Source: Streptomyces sp. SAI-135 (GTDB lineage Bacteria > Actinomycetota > Actinomycetes > Streptomycetales > Streptomycetaceae). Taken from it: a DNA stretch of 64,000 nt. This document shows positions 1-8,624 of the stretch, piece by piece (position 1 is the first letter of the stretch; the number at the start of each line of letters is the position of its first letter). The stretch is taken from NCBI RefSeq assembly GCF_029893805.1, contig NZ_JARXYP010000002.1, forward strand, positions 4,030,001 to 4,094,000. The letters are read 5' to 3'. Both the position numbers and the translations under genes were made by a program. A model generated the notes under the pieces. The model was given only the letters and a program-made list of their open reading frames with translations, had not been told where the DNA came from and made no database searches.

Positions 1-60
1 TACGCCCTCGCGCTGCCCGTCGCCGCCCTCGTCGTCTGCGTGTTGGGATGGACCCTGTGA
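1..60 (+). CDS. 3' end of a membrane protein, probably ECF transporter T component (CbiQ-like); partial
   Basis: Only the last 19 codons are present, encoding a hydrophobic tail (YALALPVAALVV...) that ends in TGA. The next gene starts inside it (ATG at 48, or GTG at 57 overlapping the stop), and that gene is a CbiO-type ATPase. The usual order in energy-coupling-factor operons is T component then A component, so a CbiQ-like permease is inferred from position and hydrophobicity. Too little sequence is visible to prove the family. Confidence 0.5.
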   Translation, partial: YALALPVAALVVCVLGWTL

Positions 61-806
61 CAGCTTCCCTCGAAGTGACCGGACTGGCCTTCGCCTACCC
101 CGACGGGCACCAGGCCCTGTTCGGCGTGGACTTCTCGATCGCGCGCGGCGAGCGGGTCGCGCTGCTCGGCCCGAACGGCGCCGGCAAGACGACCCTGGTG
201 CTGCACCTGAACGGCATCCTGAGCGGCGGGGTGGGCACGGTGAAGGTCGCCGGGCTGCCCGTGGGCAAGGAGCACATGGCCGAGGTCCGGCGCCGGGTCG
301 GGATCGTCTTCCAGGACCCCGACGACCAGCTCTTCATGCCGACCGTGCGGGAGGACGTGGCGTTCGGGCCGGCCGCGGCCGGGCTGAAGGGGCCCGAGCT
401 GGAGGCACGCGTGCGTACCGCTCTGGAGCGGGTCGACATGGCGGACTTCGCGCACAGGCCCCCGCACCACCTGTCGTTCGGCCAGCGGCGCCGGGTGGCG
501 GTGGCGACCGTGCTCGCCATGGAGCCCGAGATCCTCGTCCTGGACGAGCCCTCCTCCAACCTCGACCCGGCCTCCCGCCGTGAACTGGCCGACATCCTGC
601 GCTCGTTGGACGTGACGGTCCTCATGGTCACGCACGATCTGCCGTACGCGCTGGAGCTGTGCCCGCGTTCGCTGATCCTGAGCGAGGGCACGATCGCCGC
701 GGACGGGAAGACCGCCGAACTCCTCGCGGACGACGAGCTGATGCGCGCCCACCGGCTGGAGTTGCCCTTCGGATTCGATCCGCGGTCCGTGACAATGGGC
801 GCGTGA
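48..806 (+). CDS. cbiO: ECF-type (cobalt/nickel family) transporter ATP-binding protein
   Basis: ABC ATPase of about 252 residues that would energise an energy-coupling-factor importer for a metal ion or vitamin at the cytoplasmic face. Walker A GPNGAGKTT lies at residues 41-49, the Q-loop at Q89, the signature LSFGQ at 142-146, Walker B ILVLDEP at about 162-168 and the switch His at 197, all intact. The first codon may be ATG 48 or GTG 57; the GTG overlaps the TGA of the upstream membrane gene, which suggests translational coupling. The stop overlaps the GTG start of the following MarR gene. Cobalt or nickel is the family default; the substrate cannot be read from the sequence. Confidence 0.88.
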   Translation: MDPVTASLEVTGLAFAYPDGHQALFGVDFSIARGERVALLGPNGAGKTTLVLHLNGILSGGVGTVKVAGLPVGKEHMAEVRRRVGIVFQDPDDQLFMPTVREDVAFGPAAAGLKGPELEARVRTALERVDMADFAHRPPHHLSFGQRRRVAVATVLAMEPEILVLDEPSSNLDPASRRELADILRSLDVTVLMVTHDLPYALELCPRSLILSEGTIAADGKTAELLADDELMRAHRLELPFGFDPRSVTMGA

Positions 807-1264
807 CGAACCAAGAGGACGCCGGATCACTGCTGCTCGACGACCAGTTGTGCTTCGCGCTGTACGCGGCCCAGCGCGCGGTGACCGCCGCGTACCGGCC
901 GCTCCTCGACGAGCTGGGGCTCACCTACCCGCAGTACCTCGTGCTGCTGGTGCTGTGGGAGCACGGGGAGATGAGCGTGAAGGAGCTCGCGGGGGCTCTG
1001 CGGCTGGACTACGGCACCGTGTCGCCGCTGCTCAAGCGGCTGGAGGCGGCGGGGCTCGTGCGCCGGGAGCGCGCGGCCACCGACGAGCGCTCGGTGCTCG
1101 TCGGCTGCACGGGACGCGCGGAGGAACTCAGGGAGCGCGCGGCGCGCGTCCCCGGCGCGCTGCTGGAGGCCACGGCGCTCGACGGCACGGAGGCGGCGCG
1201 GTTGCGCGAGGAGCTGTGGCGGCTGGCGCAACGGGCGGAGGCGGCGGCCGAGCGCCCCCGCTGA
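803..1264 (+). CDS. ohrR: MarR-family organic-peroxide sensor, OhrR-like repressor
   Basis: About 153 residues with the MarR winged-helix fold. The N-terminal segment LDDQLCFALYAAQR carries Cys17, the position of the peroxide-sensing cysteine in OhrR proteins; a second Cys lies near residue 102. The GTG start overlaps the TGA of the preceding transporter gene. The next gene encodes Ohr, the classical OhrR target, and palindromes lie in the 107-bp gap between them. OhrR normally represses ohr and itself until organic hydroperoxides oxidise the cysteine. The coupling to a metal-transporter gene is probably only co-transcription. Confidence 0.85.
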   Translation: MTNQEDAGSLLLDDQLCFALYAAQRAVTAAYRPLLDELGLTYPQYLVLLVLWEHGEMSVKELAGALRLDYGTVSPLLKRLEAAGLVRRERAATDERSVLVGCTGRAEELRERAARVPGALLEATALDGTEAARLREELWRLAQRAEAAAERPR

Positions 1265-1311
1265 CCTTCTGTTATCCGAGGTTGCCACCCCCTGGTCATC
1301 CGGTGCCGACC

Positions 1312-1340
1312 TACCGGCCGGTACCTTGTGCACGATGTAC
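1312..1340. promoter_or_regulatory. Overlapping palindromes upstream of ohr, candidate OhrR operator
   Basis: A perfect 12-bp palindrome (TACCGGCCGGTA, 1312-1323) runs into a 20-bp inverted repeat at 1321-1340 of form GTAC-NTN-GTGCAC-NAN-GTAC. Both lie 30-60 bp before the ohr start and just after the ohrR stop. Their place between a MarR-type repressor and its usual target supports operator function. The sequence is not the AT-rich OhrR box described in other bacteria, so the assignment is inferential. Confidence 0.4.
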
Positions 1341-1371
1341 TTGCGCGCACCTCTCCGGGGGGAGACCAGCC

Positions 1372-1818
1372 ATGCTTGAGGAAACCGCCGTCGACACCCG
1401 GCCGACGAAGATCATGTACGTCGCCGAGGCCACCGCCCACGGTGGCCGGGACGGCTTCGTCACCAGCCAGGACGGCCAGATCGAGCTGAAGGTCGCGATG
1501 CCTCCGGCGCTCGGCGGGGACGGCAACGGCACCAACCCGGAGCAGCTCTTCGCCGCCGGCTACAGCTCCTGCTTCCACAACGCGCTGATCCTCGTCGGCA
1601 ACCGCGAGGGCTACGACCTGACCGGCTCCACGGTCGCCGCGAAGGTCGGCATCGGCCCCAACAAGCACCGCGGCTACGGCCTGGCGGTCGCCCTGAGCGT
1701 CTCCCTGCCGGTCCTCGACGCCGGCCTCGCGGCCAAACTGGTGGACGCGGCCCACGAGGTCTGCCCGTACTCCAACGCGACCCGCGGGAACATCGACGTG
1801 ACGATTCTGCTTGGCTGA
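1372..1818 (+). CDS. ohr: Organic hydroperoxide reductase Ohr
   Basis: OsmC/Ohr-family thiol peroxidase of 148 residues that reduces organic and lipid hydroperoxides. The peroxidatic Cys67 (in AAGYSSCFHNAL) and resolving Cys131 (in EVCPYSNATRGN) are both present, together with the TNPEQLFAAGY motif. A purine-rich Shine-Dalgarno (ggggag) sits about 10 bases before ATG 1372. A second ATG at 1414 would remove 14 residues and is less likely. It stands behind its presumed repressor OhrR. The next gene's ribosome-binding site begins about 30 bases after the stop, so co-transcription is possible. Confidence 0.9.
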   Translation: MLEETAVDTRPTKIMYVAEATAHGGRDGFVTSQDGQIELKVAMPPALGGDGNGTNPEQLFAAGYSSCFHNALILVGNREGYDLTGSTVAAKVGIGPNKHRGYGLAVALSVSLPVLDAGLAAKLVDAAHEVCPYSNATRGNIDVTILLG

Positions 1819-1864
1819 GAGGGACACCGGACAAGGCCCCGGGCGGCAGCAGGAGGAGTACGGC

Positions 1865-3025
1865 GTGGACGTGAACGGCACAGTAGCCGAGGGCTTCGAG
1901 CCGGTCAGGGACGTGTTCGCGCGGAACTTCGTGGCGCTCGGGGACCGGGGCGCGGCGGTCGCCGTGTACCGGGACGGGCGCAAGGTCGTCGACCTGTGGG
2001 CCGGCACCAGGGACGTCGACGGCACCGAACCCTGGCGGCACGGCACCGCACAGGTGGTGCGGTCGGCGACCAAGGGTGTCGCCGCCGCCGTACCCCTGAT
2101 GCTGCACCAGCGCGGGGAGCTGGACCTGGACGCGCCGGTGGCCGAGTACTGGCCCGAGTTCAAGGCGCGCGGCAAGGAGCAGGTGCGGGTCCGGCAGGTG
2201 CTGAACCACCGGGCCGGGTTGCCGGTGCTCGACCGGCCGCTCACCCCCGAGGAGGCCCTGGACCCGCTGAAGGGCCCCGAGGCGGTCGCCGCGCAGGCCC
2301 CCGTCTGGGAGCCCGGCACCGACCACGGCTACCACGCCCTGACGTACGGCTGGATGCTGGACGAGCTGGTGCGGCGGGTGACCGGGCTCGGCGCGGGCGC
2401 GTGGATCGCGCGGGAGATCGCCGGGCCGCTGGGGGCGGAGTTCTGGCTCGGGCTGCCCGCGGAGGAGGAGGCCGCCGGGCGGACCGGGCGGGTCGGACGG
2501 GTCGAGGGACCGGAGCCCGTCGGCGGGCTGCGCGCCCGCCCCAAGCGGTCCGTGACCGAGGCGTACGAGGACCCCGGCTCCCTCACCCGCCGCGCCTTCG
2601 CCGCGATCACCCCCTTCCCCGACCAGAACGCACCGGAGTACCGGGCGAGCGCCCTGCCCGCGACCAACGGGATCGCGACGGCCGACGGGCTGGCGCGCGT
2701 CTACGCGGCGATGATCGGCGAGGTCGACGGCGTACGGCTGTTCGAACCGGCGACCGTCGAACGCGCCCGCGGCGAGGAGTCGGCGGGCCCGGACCGGGTG
2801 CTCATGGTGAACACCCGCTTCGGGCTCGGCTACATGCTGCACGGCAGCGCCTCGCCGTTCCTCGGCGCGGGCTCCTTCGGGCATCCCGGCCGCGGCGGCT
2901 CCCTCGGCTTCGCCGACCCGGAGACCGGGGTCGCCCTCGGCTACGTCACCAACGGCTTCCGCAAGACGGTCACGGCGGACCCCAGGGCGCAGGCTCTGGT
3001 CAGGGCGGTACGGGCGGCCCTGTGA
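1865..3025 (+). CDS. Serine hydrolase of the beta-lactamase / EstB fold
   Basis: About 386 residues related to class C beta-lactamases, D-aminopeptidases and EstB-type esterases. The catalytic SxxK is S67-A-T-K70 (VRSATKG) and the tyrosine motif is Y156-H-A, in place of YxN. The HRAGLP segment near 115-120 is typical of this family. There is no signal peptide, which favours a cytoplasmic esterase or peptidase over an antibiotic-resistance enzyme. GTG 1865 is chosen because aggagga lies 7 bases upstream; an in-frame TTG at 1811 has no such site. It converges on the DUF1876 gene three bases after its stop. Confidence 0.8.
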   Translation: MDVNGTVAEGFEPVRDVFARNFVALGDRGAAVAVYRDGRKVVDLWAGTRDVDGTEPWRHGTAQVVRSATKGVAAAVPLMLHQRGELDLDAPVAEYWPEFKARGKEQVRVRQVLNHRAGLPVLDRPLTPEEALDPLKGPEAVAAQAPVWEPGTDHGYHALTYGWMLDELVRRVTGLGAGAWIAREIAGPLGAEFWLGLPAEEEAAGRTGRVGRVEGPEPVGGLRARPKRSVTEAYEDPGSLTRRAFAAITPFPDQNAPEYRASALPATNGIATADGLARVYAAMIGEVDGVRLFEPATVERARGEESAGPDRVLMVNTRFGLGYMLHGSASPFLGAGSFGHPGRGGSLGFADPETGVALGYVTNGFRKTVTADPRAQALVRAVRAAL

Positions 3026-3028
3026 CGG

Positions 3029-3304
3029 CTACACGTTGATCGAGTGGGACCTGCGTCCGGACACCTCGTCGATCTCGTCGTGCGCCTTGGTCAGCAACTG
3101 CATCGCGAGTTCGTTCAGCGCCCGCGCCCCCGCGACCTCCTCACCGACCCGCGGCTGATTCGGGTCGCTGCGGTGGCGGCTGGCGTGCCCGTGCGCCCGT
3201 ATCTCGGTCCCGTCGGGCAGCCGGACCAGCGCGGCCGCCTCCGTGTGCTGTTCGTCCTCCCGGAACTCCAGCTCCACATGCCATCCCACAGCGGTGTGCG
3301 TCAT
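3029..3304 (-). CDS. DUF1876 (dsRBD-fold) small protein
   Basis: A 91-residue protein beginning MTHTAVGWHVELEF, with VRLPDGTEIRAHGHASRH in the middle and a helical C-terminus. This is the pattern of DUF1876 proteins, a small actinobacterial family with a double-stranded-RNA-binding-like fold and no proven function. The start is supported by GGAGGT seven bases upstream of the ATG on the minus strand. It stands alone, convergent with the serine hydrolase gene. Confidence 0.8.
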   Translation of the reverse strand: MTHTAVGWHVELEFREDEQHTEAAALVRLPDGTEIRAHGHASRHRSDPNQPRVGEEVAGARALNELAMQLLTKAHDEIDEVSGRRSHSINV

Positions 3305-3437
3305 GACGGTCACCTCCGGAAACGTCTGCTTCCAGAGTGCTCCTTCCGGCATCCCGATGCACGGGGGCCGGCCGCCGGACTCCGCGGACGGGAGGGAGAG
3401 AGCGGGCCGCGCTCGGCAAGACCTCCGGGACGGACGG

Positions 3438-4283
3438 TCAACCGGCGTGCAGCATCAGCCCGATGCCCACCACGAGCAGCCCGGCCGCCGCGATCCTCGG
3501 CGCCCCGAACCGCTCCTTGAAGAACACGGCGCCGATGGCCGCGCCGACGATGATCGACGACTCGCGCAGGGCCGCGACCGGCGCGAGTTCCGCCCTGGTC
3601 TGGGCCCACAGGACGAGTCCGTACGCGGCCACGGAGAGGGCGGCGCCGAGCAGCCCGACGCCCGCGAACGGCCTGAGGACGGCGGCGAATTCACCGCGCC
3701 ACCGGTGCAGGGCGTACGCCGGGATCACCACGCCCTGCACCGCCATCAGCCAGGCGATGTACCCGAGCGAGGAGCCGGAGGCGCGCACACCGAGCCCGTC
3801 GACGACGGTGTACGCGGCGATGGTCAGCCCGGTCGCCGACGCGGCTCCGATCGCGGGCCAGTTGGGACGGCGGCCGCGCAGCCCCCACAGCGCGACCCCG
3901 GCAAGTCCCGCGCAGGACAGGGCGATTCCGGCGGCCGCCCACCCGTCGGGGACCTCGTGGGCGAACAGGGCTGCCAGCACCGTCACCACCAGCGGGGCGG
4001 TACCGCGCGCGATGGGATAGGCCTGCCCGAAGTCGCCGAGCCGGAACGACTTCATCAGCAGTGCGTAGTACGCGATGTGGACGCAGGCCGAGGCGAGCAG
4101 ATACGGCCAGGCGTCCGCGGCCGGGGCCGCCGTGAACGGGATCATCGCCAGCCCGATGAGCATCCCCCCGCCCGCGATCAGCGTGAACCCGACGAGCTTG
4201 TCGGTGATCTGGTGCGCGATGGCGTTCCAGCCGGCGTGCGTGACGGCGGCGAGCAGTACGGCAGCGGTGACCAGCGGCGTCAC
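3438..4283 (-). CDS. EamA/DMT-superfamily membrane transporter
   Basis: A 281-residue very hydrophobic protein with about ten predicted membrane segments, arranged as two EamA-like halves (about residues 3-133 and 143-278). The second half ends with VAALRESSIIVGAAIGAVFFKERFG, a typical EamA signature. The likely role is efflux or uptake of a small metabolite; the substrate is unknown. The GTG start at 4283 overlaps the TGA of the upstream YbaK-like gene, so the two are translationally coupled. Confidence 0.82.
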   Translation of the reverse strand: MTPLVTAAVLLAAVTHAGWNAIAHQITDKLVGFTLIAGGGMLIGLAMIPFTAAPAADAWPYLLASACVHIAYYALLMKSFRLGDFGQAYPIARGTAPLVVTVLAALFAHEVPDGWAAAGIALSCAGLAGVALWGLRGRRPNWPAIGAASATGLTIAAYTVVDGLGVRASGSSLGYIAWLMAVQGVVIPAYALHRWRGEFAAVLRPFAGVGLLGAALSVAAYGLVLWAQTRAELAPVAALRESSIIVGAAIGAVFFKERFGAPRIAAAGLLVVGIGLMLHAG

Positions 4284-4774
4284 GCGGTGTGCTCGCGGAC
4301 GTCCACGAGGGTGGCGCCGGCGTGGGCGATCAGGTCTCCCGGCGGGATGGGGAACACGGCGTGCGGGTTGCCGGCGGCGGCCCAGACGAGGTCGTGGTCG
4401 AGCAGCGAACGATCGGCGAGCACCCGCGTCCTCGTACGGTGCCCGAAGGGCGGCACGCCCCCGATGGCGTAGCCGGTCGTCTCCCGTACGACGTCGGCGC
4501 GGGCCCGGGTGACCTTGGCGGCGCCGAGCTCCCGCCGGACGAGTTCGAGGTCGACGCGGGAGGCCCCGTCCATGAGCACCAGCACCGGCACCCCGTCCGC
4601 GGCGAAGATCAGCGACTTGCAGATCTGGCTGAGCTCGCACCCGACGGCCGCGGCGGCCTCGGCGGCGGTACGGGTGGCGTCCGGGAAGCGGCGGATCCTG
4701 GCGTTCAGTTCGTCGAGTCCCAGCTCCCGCAGGGCCTCGGCGAAACGGGGGTGGGCGGCGTCGGCGGTCGTCAT
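4280..4774 (-). CDS. YbaK/EbsC-family aminoacyl-tRNA deacylase
   Basis: About 164 residues. The family hydrolyses mischarged tRNAs, for example Cys-tRNA(Pro) or Ala-tRNA(Pro). The conserved core is visible: an N-terminal helix with FPDATRTAAEAA, QICKSLIF with the usual lysine, VLMDGASRVDL, and YAIGGVPPFGH. ATG 4774 is preferred over an upstream GTG because homologues begin near FAEALRELG. It is the first gene of a two-gene unit with the DMT permease, and divergent from an acetyltransferase. Confidence 0.8.
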   Translation of the reverse strand: MTTADAAHPRFAEALRELGLDELNARIRRFPDATRTAAEAAAAVGCELSQICKSLIFAADGVPVLVLMDGASRVDLELVRRELGAAKVTRARADVVRETTGYAIGGVPPFGHRTRTRVLADRSLLDHDLVWAAAGNPHAVFPIPPGDLIAHAGATLVDVREHTA

Positions 4775-4857
4775 GCCCGCCACGCTAGCGGTGGGTGTAC
4801 GAGCCACGCGACCAGGTTTGCGGGACCGCTCCCCCTCCCGTGGTGCAGGATGCTGCG

Positions 4858-5487
4858 ATGACCTCGACTCCCGTCATACGCCCCTACCGCCCCCAGGACC
4901 GCGACGCCGTCGACGACATCTGCGTCCGCACCGCGCACGCCGGCCAGGACGCCCGCCCCCACTACGCCGACCCCGGCGTCTTCCCGACGGCCTTCGCGGC
5001 ACCGTACGTGCACCTCGAACCGGAACTGGCCTTCGTACTGGACGACGGGACGGGGCAGGCCGTCGGATACGTCCTGGGCACCGCCGACACGCCCCGGTTC
5101 GTCGCGGAGTACCGCGCGAAGTGGCTGCCCCTCGTGGCCGACCGCTATCCGGAGCCCCGCCATGAGCCGCGCACTCCCGACGAGGAGATCGTCGCGCTGC
5201 TGCACCGCCCCGAGCGGATGCTCGTGCCCGAAGTCGCCGCCCATCCGGCCCACTTGCACATCGACCTGCTCCCCGACTGGCAGGGACGCGGATACGGGCG
5301 TGCGCTCATGGAGGCCTTCCTGCGCGCGCTGCACGAGCGGGGCGTGGCCGCCGTGCACCTGTGCATGCTGTCCGCCAACACGCCCGCGCGCGCCTTCTAC
5401 GACCGTCTCGGCTTCCACGAGATCGACGTGCCGGATCCCGGTCCTGTCACCTATCTCGGCCGGTCCACGGCAGACAAAGGCCGGTGA
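4858..5487 (+). CDS. GNAT-family N-acetyltransferase
   Basis: A 209-residue acetyl-CoA-dependent transferase. It starts with a beta strand followed by YRPQDRDAVDDIC, and the acetyl-CoA loop QGRGYGRALMEAFL lies near residues 142-155. The C-terminal FYDRLGFHEIDVPDPG is typical of GNAT proteins. Insertions of about 40 residues between the first helices resemble the acetyltransferase-like domain seen next to O-GlcNAcase enzymes. The substrate is unknown. It is a single gene, divergent from the YbaK-like unit. Confidence 0.75.
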   Translation: MTSTPVIRPYRPQDRDAVDDICVRTAHAGQDARPHYADPGVFPTAFAAPYVHLEPELAFVLDDGTGQAVGYVLGTADTPRFVAEYRAKWLPLVADRYPEPRHEPRTPDEEIVALLHRPERMLVPEVAAHPAHLHIDLLPDWQGRGYGRALMEAFLRALHERGVAAVHLCMLSANTPARAFYDRLGFHEIDVPDPGPVTYLGRSTADKGR

Positions 5488-5529
5488 GGGCGCCTCCCCC
5501 ACCGGCCCTGCCCGCTCGCACCGCGCGTG

Positions 5530-7728
5530 TCAGACGCGGACCAGCTCCCGGTCCTCGTCGGGGTCCGCGTCCTTCTCGGCCCGGGTGCGCAGTCCCTCGC
5601 CCTCGACGTCGACGTCGGGCAGCGCGCGGTCCAGCCACTTCGGCAGCCACCAGGCGCGGCGGCCGAGGAGGGCGAGGACCGCGGGGACGATCGCCATGCG
5701 GACGACGAACGCGTCGAAGAAGACGGCGATCGCGAGACCGAAGCCGATCATCTTGATCATCGACTCGCTGGAGCTGATGAAGCCCCCGAAGACGGCCATC
5801 ATGATGACCGCGGCGGCGACCACGACCCGGGCGCTGTGCTTGAACCCGGTCACGACGGCCTGGCTCGGCGACTCGCCGTGGACGTACGCCTCGCGCATGC
5901 GGGTCACGAGGAAGACCTCGTAGTCCATCGCCAGGCCGAAGACCACGCCGACCATGAAGATCGGCATCATCGACATGATCGGGCCGGTCTCCTCGACGCC
6001 GAGCACACCGCCGAGCCAGCCCCACTGGAAGACCGCGACGACGGCTCCGAGCGCGGCGAGCACCGAGAGCAGGAAGCCGAGGGCCGCCTTCAGCGGGACG
6101 AGGATCGAGCGGAACACCACGATCAGCAGGAGGAAGGCGAGGCCGACCACCAGGGCCAGGTACGGGACGAGGGCGTCCGAGAGCTTCTGCGAGAAGTCGA
6201 TGTTCATCGCGGTGGTGCCGGTGACCAGGACGTCCGCGTCCGCCTTGGACGCCACGTCGGCGCGGATGGCGTGCACCAGGTCCTCGGTCTGCGTCGAGGA
6301 CGGCTTGGAGTCGGGCACGACCGTGATGGTCGCGGTGTCACCGGCCTTGTTGAAGGTCGCCGGGGTGACCGTGACGACGTCGTCGAGGCCCTTGATGCCG
6401 TCCGTCACCGTGGCGGCCGCGGACTTCGGGTCGTCGCTGTCCTTGGCGTCGACCACGATCATCAGGGGTCCGTTGAAGCCGGGCCCGAAGCCCTCCGAGA
6501 GCAGGTCGTAGGCGCGGCGCTGGGTCGTGGACGTCGACTGGGAGCCGTCGTCGGGCAGGCCCAGCTGCAACTGGCTGACCGGCAGTGCGACGGCGCCGAG
6601 GCCGAGCACGCCCAGCAGCAGCACGGCGGCGGGACGGCGGATGACGAAGCTCGCCCAGCGGGTGCCGAGGTTGGGCTTCCCGGCCGGCTTCCCGGGAGAC
6701 TTCCTGCGCTTCTCCCCCGCCGGACGGATCTTGCGGCCCGCGTACCCGAGCAGCGCCGGGATCATGGTCAGCGCGATGAGGACGGCGATCACGACCGTGC
6801 CCGCCGCGGCGAGACCCATCTTGGTCAGCATCGGCACGTCGACGACCGAGAGACCGGCGAGCGCGATCACGACGGTGAGGCCCGCGAAGACCACGGCGGA
6901 ACCCGCGGTGCCGGTGGCCCGGCCCACCGCCTCCTCGCGCTCGCGTCCCTCGGCCAGCTCGGCGCGGTAGCGGGAGACGATGAACAGCGCGTAGTCGATG
7001 CCGACCGCGAGGCCGATCATCAGCGCGAGGGTGGAGGTGGTGTCGCCGAGGTCGAGCGCCTTGGCGAGGACGGTGATCGTGGAGACGCCGATCCCGACGC
7101 CGATGATCGCCGTCAGCAGCGGCAGGCCCGCCGCGACCAGCGAGCCCAGGGTGATGACCAGGACGACGGCGGCGATGGCGAGTCCGACGACCTCGCCGAT
7201 GGCTCCGGGCTCGGCCCCGGCCTGGAGCGCGTCACCACCGACGTCGACGGTCAGCCCGGTGTCCCGGGCGTCGTCGGCGGCCTGCTCCAGGGCCTTGCGG
7301 GTGGCGTCCTTCAGTTCCATGGCGGGGGCGTCGTAGCGCACCGACGCGTAGGCGACCGTGCCGTCCTTGCTGACCGCGTGGGTGGTGAACGGGTCGGTGA
7401 CGGAGACGACCTCGGAGCCGTCGCCCAGCTCCTTGACGGTCTTCGCGACGGTTGCCCTGTTGGCGGCGTCCGTCATCTTCTCGCCCTCGGGCGCCTTGAA
7501 GACCACGCGCCCGGTCGCGCCGTCGGCACTGGCTCCGGGGAAACGCTGTTCCAGCAGGTCGAAGGCCTTCTGTGCCTCCGTGCCCGGAATGGAGAAGGAG
7601 GTCGATCCGGCGGCGGGCGCGTTGGCCGCGCCGACGCCCGCGAGCGTCAGCAGGGCCACCCACAGGAGGGCGACGAAGTGCCGTCGCCGGAAGGCGAGGC
7701 GGCCGAGTTTGTAGAGGAAAGTGGCCAC
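5530..7728 (-). CDS. MMPL-family RND transporter
   Basis: A 732-residue inner-membrane transporter with two repeats, each having one membrane helix, a large extracytoplasmic domain and a bundle of five helices. The two proton-relay motifs are intact: AVGIDYALFIVSRYR in the first half and LAMDYEVFLVTRMRE in the second. MMPL proteins export lipids, siderophores or toxic compounds in actinomycetes. The GTG start follows a ggag site by about 10 bases. The divergent-promoter-type TetR gene lies about 100 bp upstream in the same direction, and a regulator-exporter unit is likely. Confidence 0.88.
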   Translation of the reverse strand: MATFLYKLGRLAFRRRHFVALLWVALLTLAGVGAANAPAAGSTSFSIPGTEAQKAFDLLEQRFPGASADGATGRVVFKAPEGEKMTDAANRATVAKTVKELGDGSEVVSVTDPFTTHAVSKDGTVAYASVRYDAPAMELKDATRKALEQAADDARDTGLTVDVGGDALQAGAEPGAIGEVVGLAIAAVVLVITLGSLVAAGLPLLTAIIGVGIGVSTITVLAKALDLGDTTSTLALMIGLAVGIDYALFIVSRYRAELAEGREREEAVGRATGTAGSAVVFAGLTVVIALAGLSVVDVPMLTKMGLAAAGTVVIAVLIALTMIPALLGYAGRKIRPAGEKRRKSPGKPAGKPNLGTRWASFVIRRPAAVLLLGVLGLGAVALPVSQLQLGLPDDGSQSTSTTQRRAYDLLSEGFGPGFNGPLMIVVDAKDSDDPKSAAATVTDGIKGLDDVVTVTPATFNKAGDTATITVVPDSKPSSTQTEDLVHAIRADVASKADADVLVTGTTAMNIDFSQKLSDALVPYLALVVGLAFLLLIVVFRSILVPLKAALGFLLSVLAALGAVVAVFQWGWLGGVLGVEETGPIMSMMPIFMVGVVFGLAMDYEVFLVTRMREAYVHGESPSQAVVTGFKHSARVVVAAAVIMMAVFGGFISSSESMIKMIGFGLAIAVFFDAFVVRMAIVPAVLALLGRRAWWLPKWLDRALPDVDVEGEGLRTRAEKDADPDEDRELVRV

Positions 7729-7833
7729 GAGGGCGAACTCCCGGTCAGGTCGTGGGATCTTCAGGGCAGGGGTGATCAGCCCGACGACGTGAGCGGTTAC
7801 GTCAGGTGGAGGGCTTGCTGGGGAGAGTGGCGG

Positions 7834-8439
7834 TCAGTCGACCGGAACGCCGAGGGCGGGGAGGACCACGGCGTCGATGTACGAAAGCAGGAAGGACTGG
7901 GTCGGCGGCAGCTCGTCGATCATCGTGCGGGCGGCGAACCCGCCGAGCATCATGTGCATCATGAACTCGATCGCCGGGTTGTCCGGGCGTACCTCGCCCC
8001 GGTCGATCGCCCGCTGGACCAGCCTGCGGAACTCCGCCATCTCGGGTTCGACGAGATGTTCGCGGAACGCCTTCAGCAGGTCCGGGTTGCCGTGGACCGC
8101 CATGGCCAGGCCCCGCATGAGCGCGGAGTTCTGCTCCATGGTGCAGTCGTCCGAGCGCATGGTGAGCGCGTGCAGGTCGCCCTTGAGCGACCCGGTGTCG
8201 ATCTCGTCGAGACCGATACCGCCCGGCTTGGAGTGCCGGACCGCCTTCGCCACCAGCTCGGCCTTGCCGCCCCACTGGCGGTAGAGCGTGGCCTTGCTGG
8301 AACGGGTGCGAGCGGCGACGGCGTCCATGGTGAGGGCGTCGTAGCCGACCTCCCGGAGCAGTTCGAGCACGGCCTCGTACAGCTCGGCCTCACGCTCTGG
8401 GGTGATGCGGCTGCGACGCGCGGTCGAGACCTCGGTCAT
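7834..8439 (-). CDS. TetR-family repressor of the MMPL exporter
   Basis: A 201-residue TetR protein. The helix-turn-helix lies at about residues 30-50 (ALTMDAVAARTRSSKATLYRQW), followed by a helical ligand-binding domain. ATG 8439 is chosen because aaggg lies about eight bases upstream; the in-frame sequence further upstream is promoter and operator DNA. It precedes the MMPL exporter in the same direction. A 17-bp palindrome and a 12-bp direct repeat lie just in front of it, consistent with autoregulation. Confidence 0.85.
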   Translation of the reverse strand: MTEVSTARRSRITPEREAELYEAVLELLREVGYDALTMDAVAARTRSSKATLYRQWGGKAELVAKAVRHSKPGGIGLDEIDTGSLKGDLHALTMRSDDCTMEQNSALMRGLAMAVHGNPDLLKAFREHLVEPEMAEFRRLVQRAIDRGEVRPDNPAIEFMMHMMLGGFAARTMIDELPPTQSFLLSYIDAVVLPALGVPVD

Positions 8440-8465
8440 GTCACTCACCCTTTCCGCGCCGGGAC

Positions 8466-8532
8466 TTCGTACGACACTGTTTCGTACGACACGAATGTAG
8501 CGCATCCGCCATCGAAACGAAACGGTTTCGTT
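8466..8532. promoter_or_regulatory. Palindrome and direct repeats in front of the TetR gene, candidate operator
   Basis: A perfect 17-bp palindrome AACGAAAC-G-GTTTCGTT occupies 8516-8532, a size and symmetry normal for TetR operators. Nearer the gene, ttcgtacgacac occurs twice (8466-8477 and 8481-8492), 15 bp apart. The patch is AT-richer than its surroundings and separates the TetR gene from the divergent tricorn gene, so it may affect both. Confidence 0.5.
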
Positions 8533-8624
8533 CGTGTTATGGGTCACCGGGAGCCACCCACAGATCGGCATCGGCCGGTTTTTCACAAGTTGCTCCGGTC
8601 CATCCCCCGGAAAAGCATGGGGAG

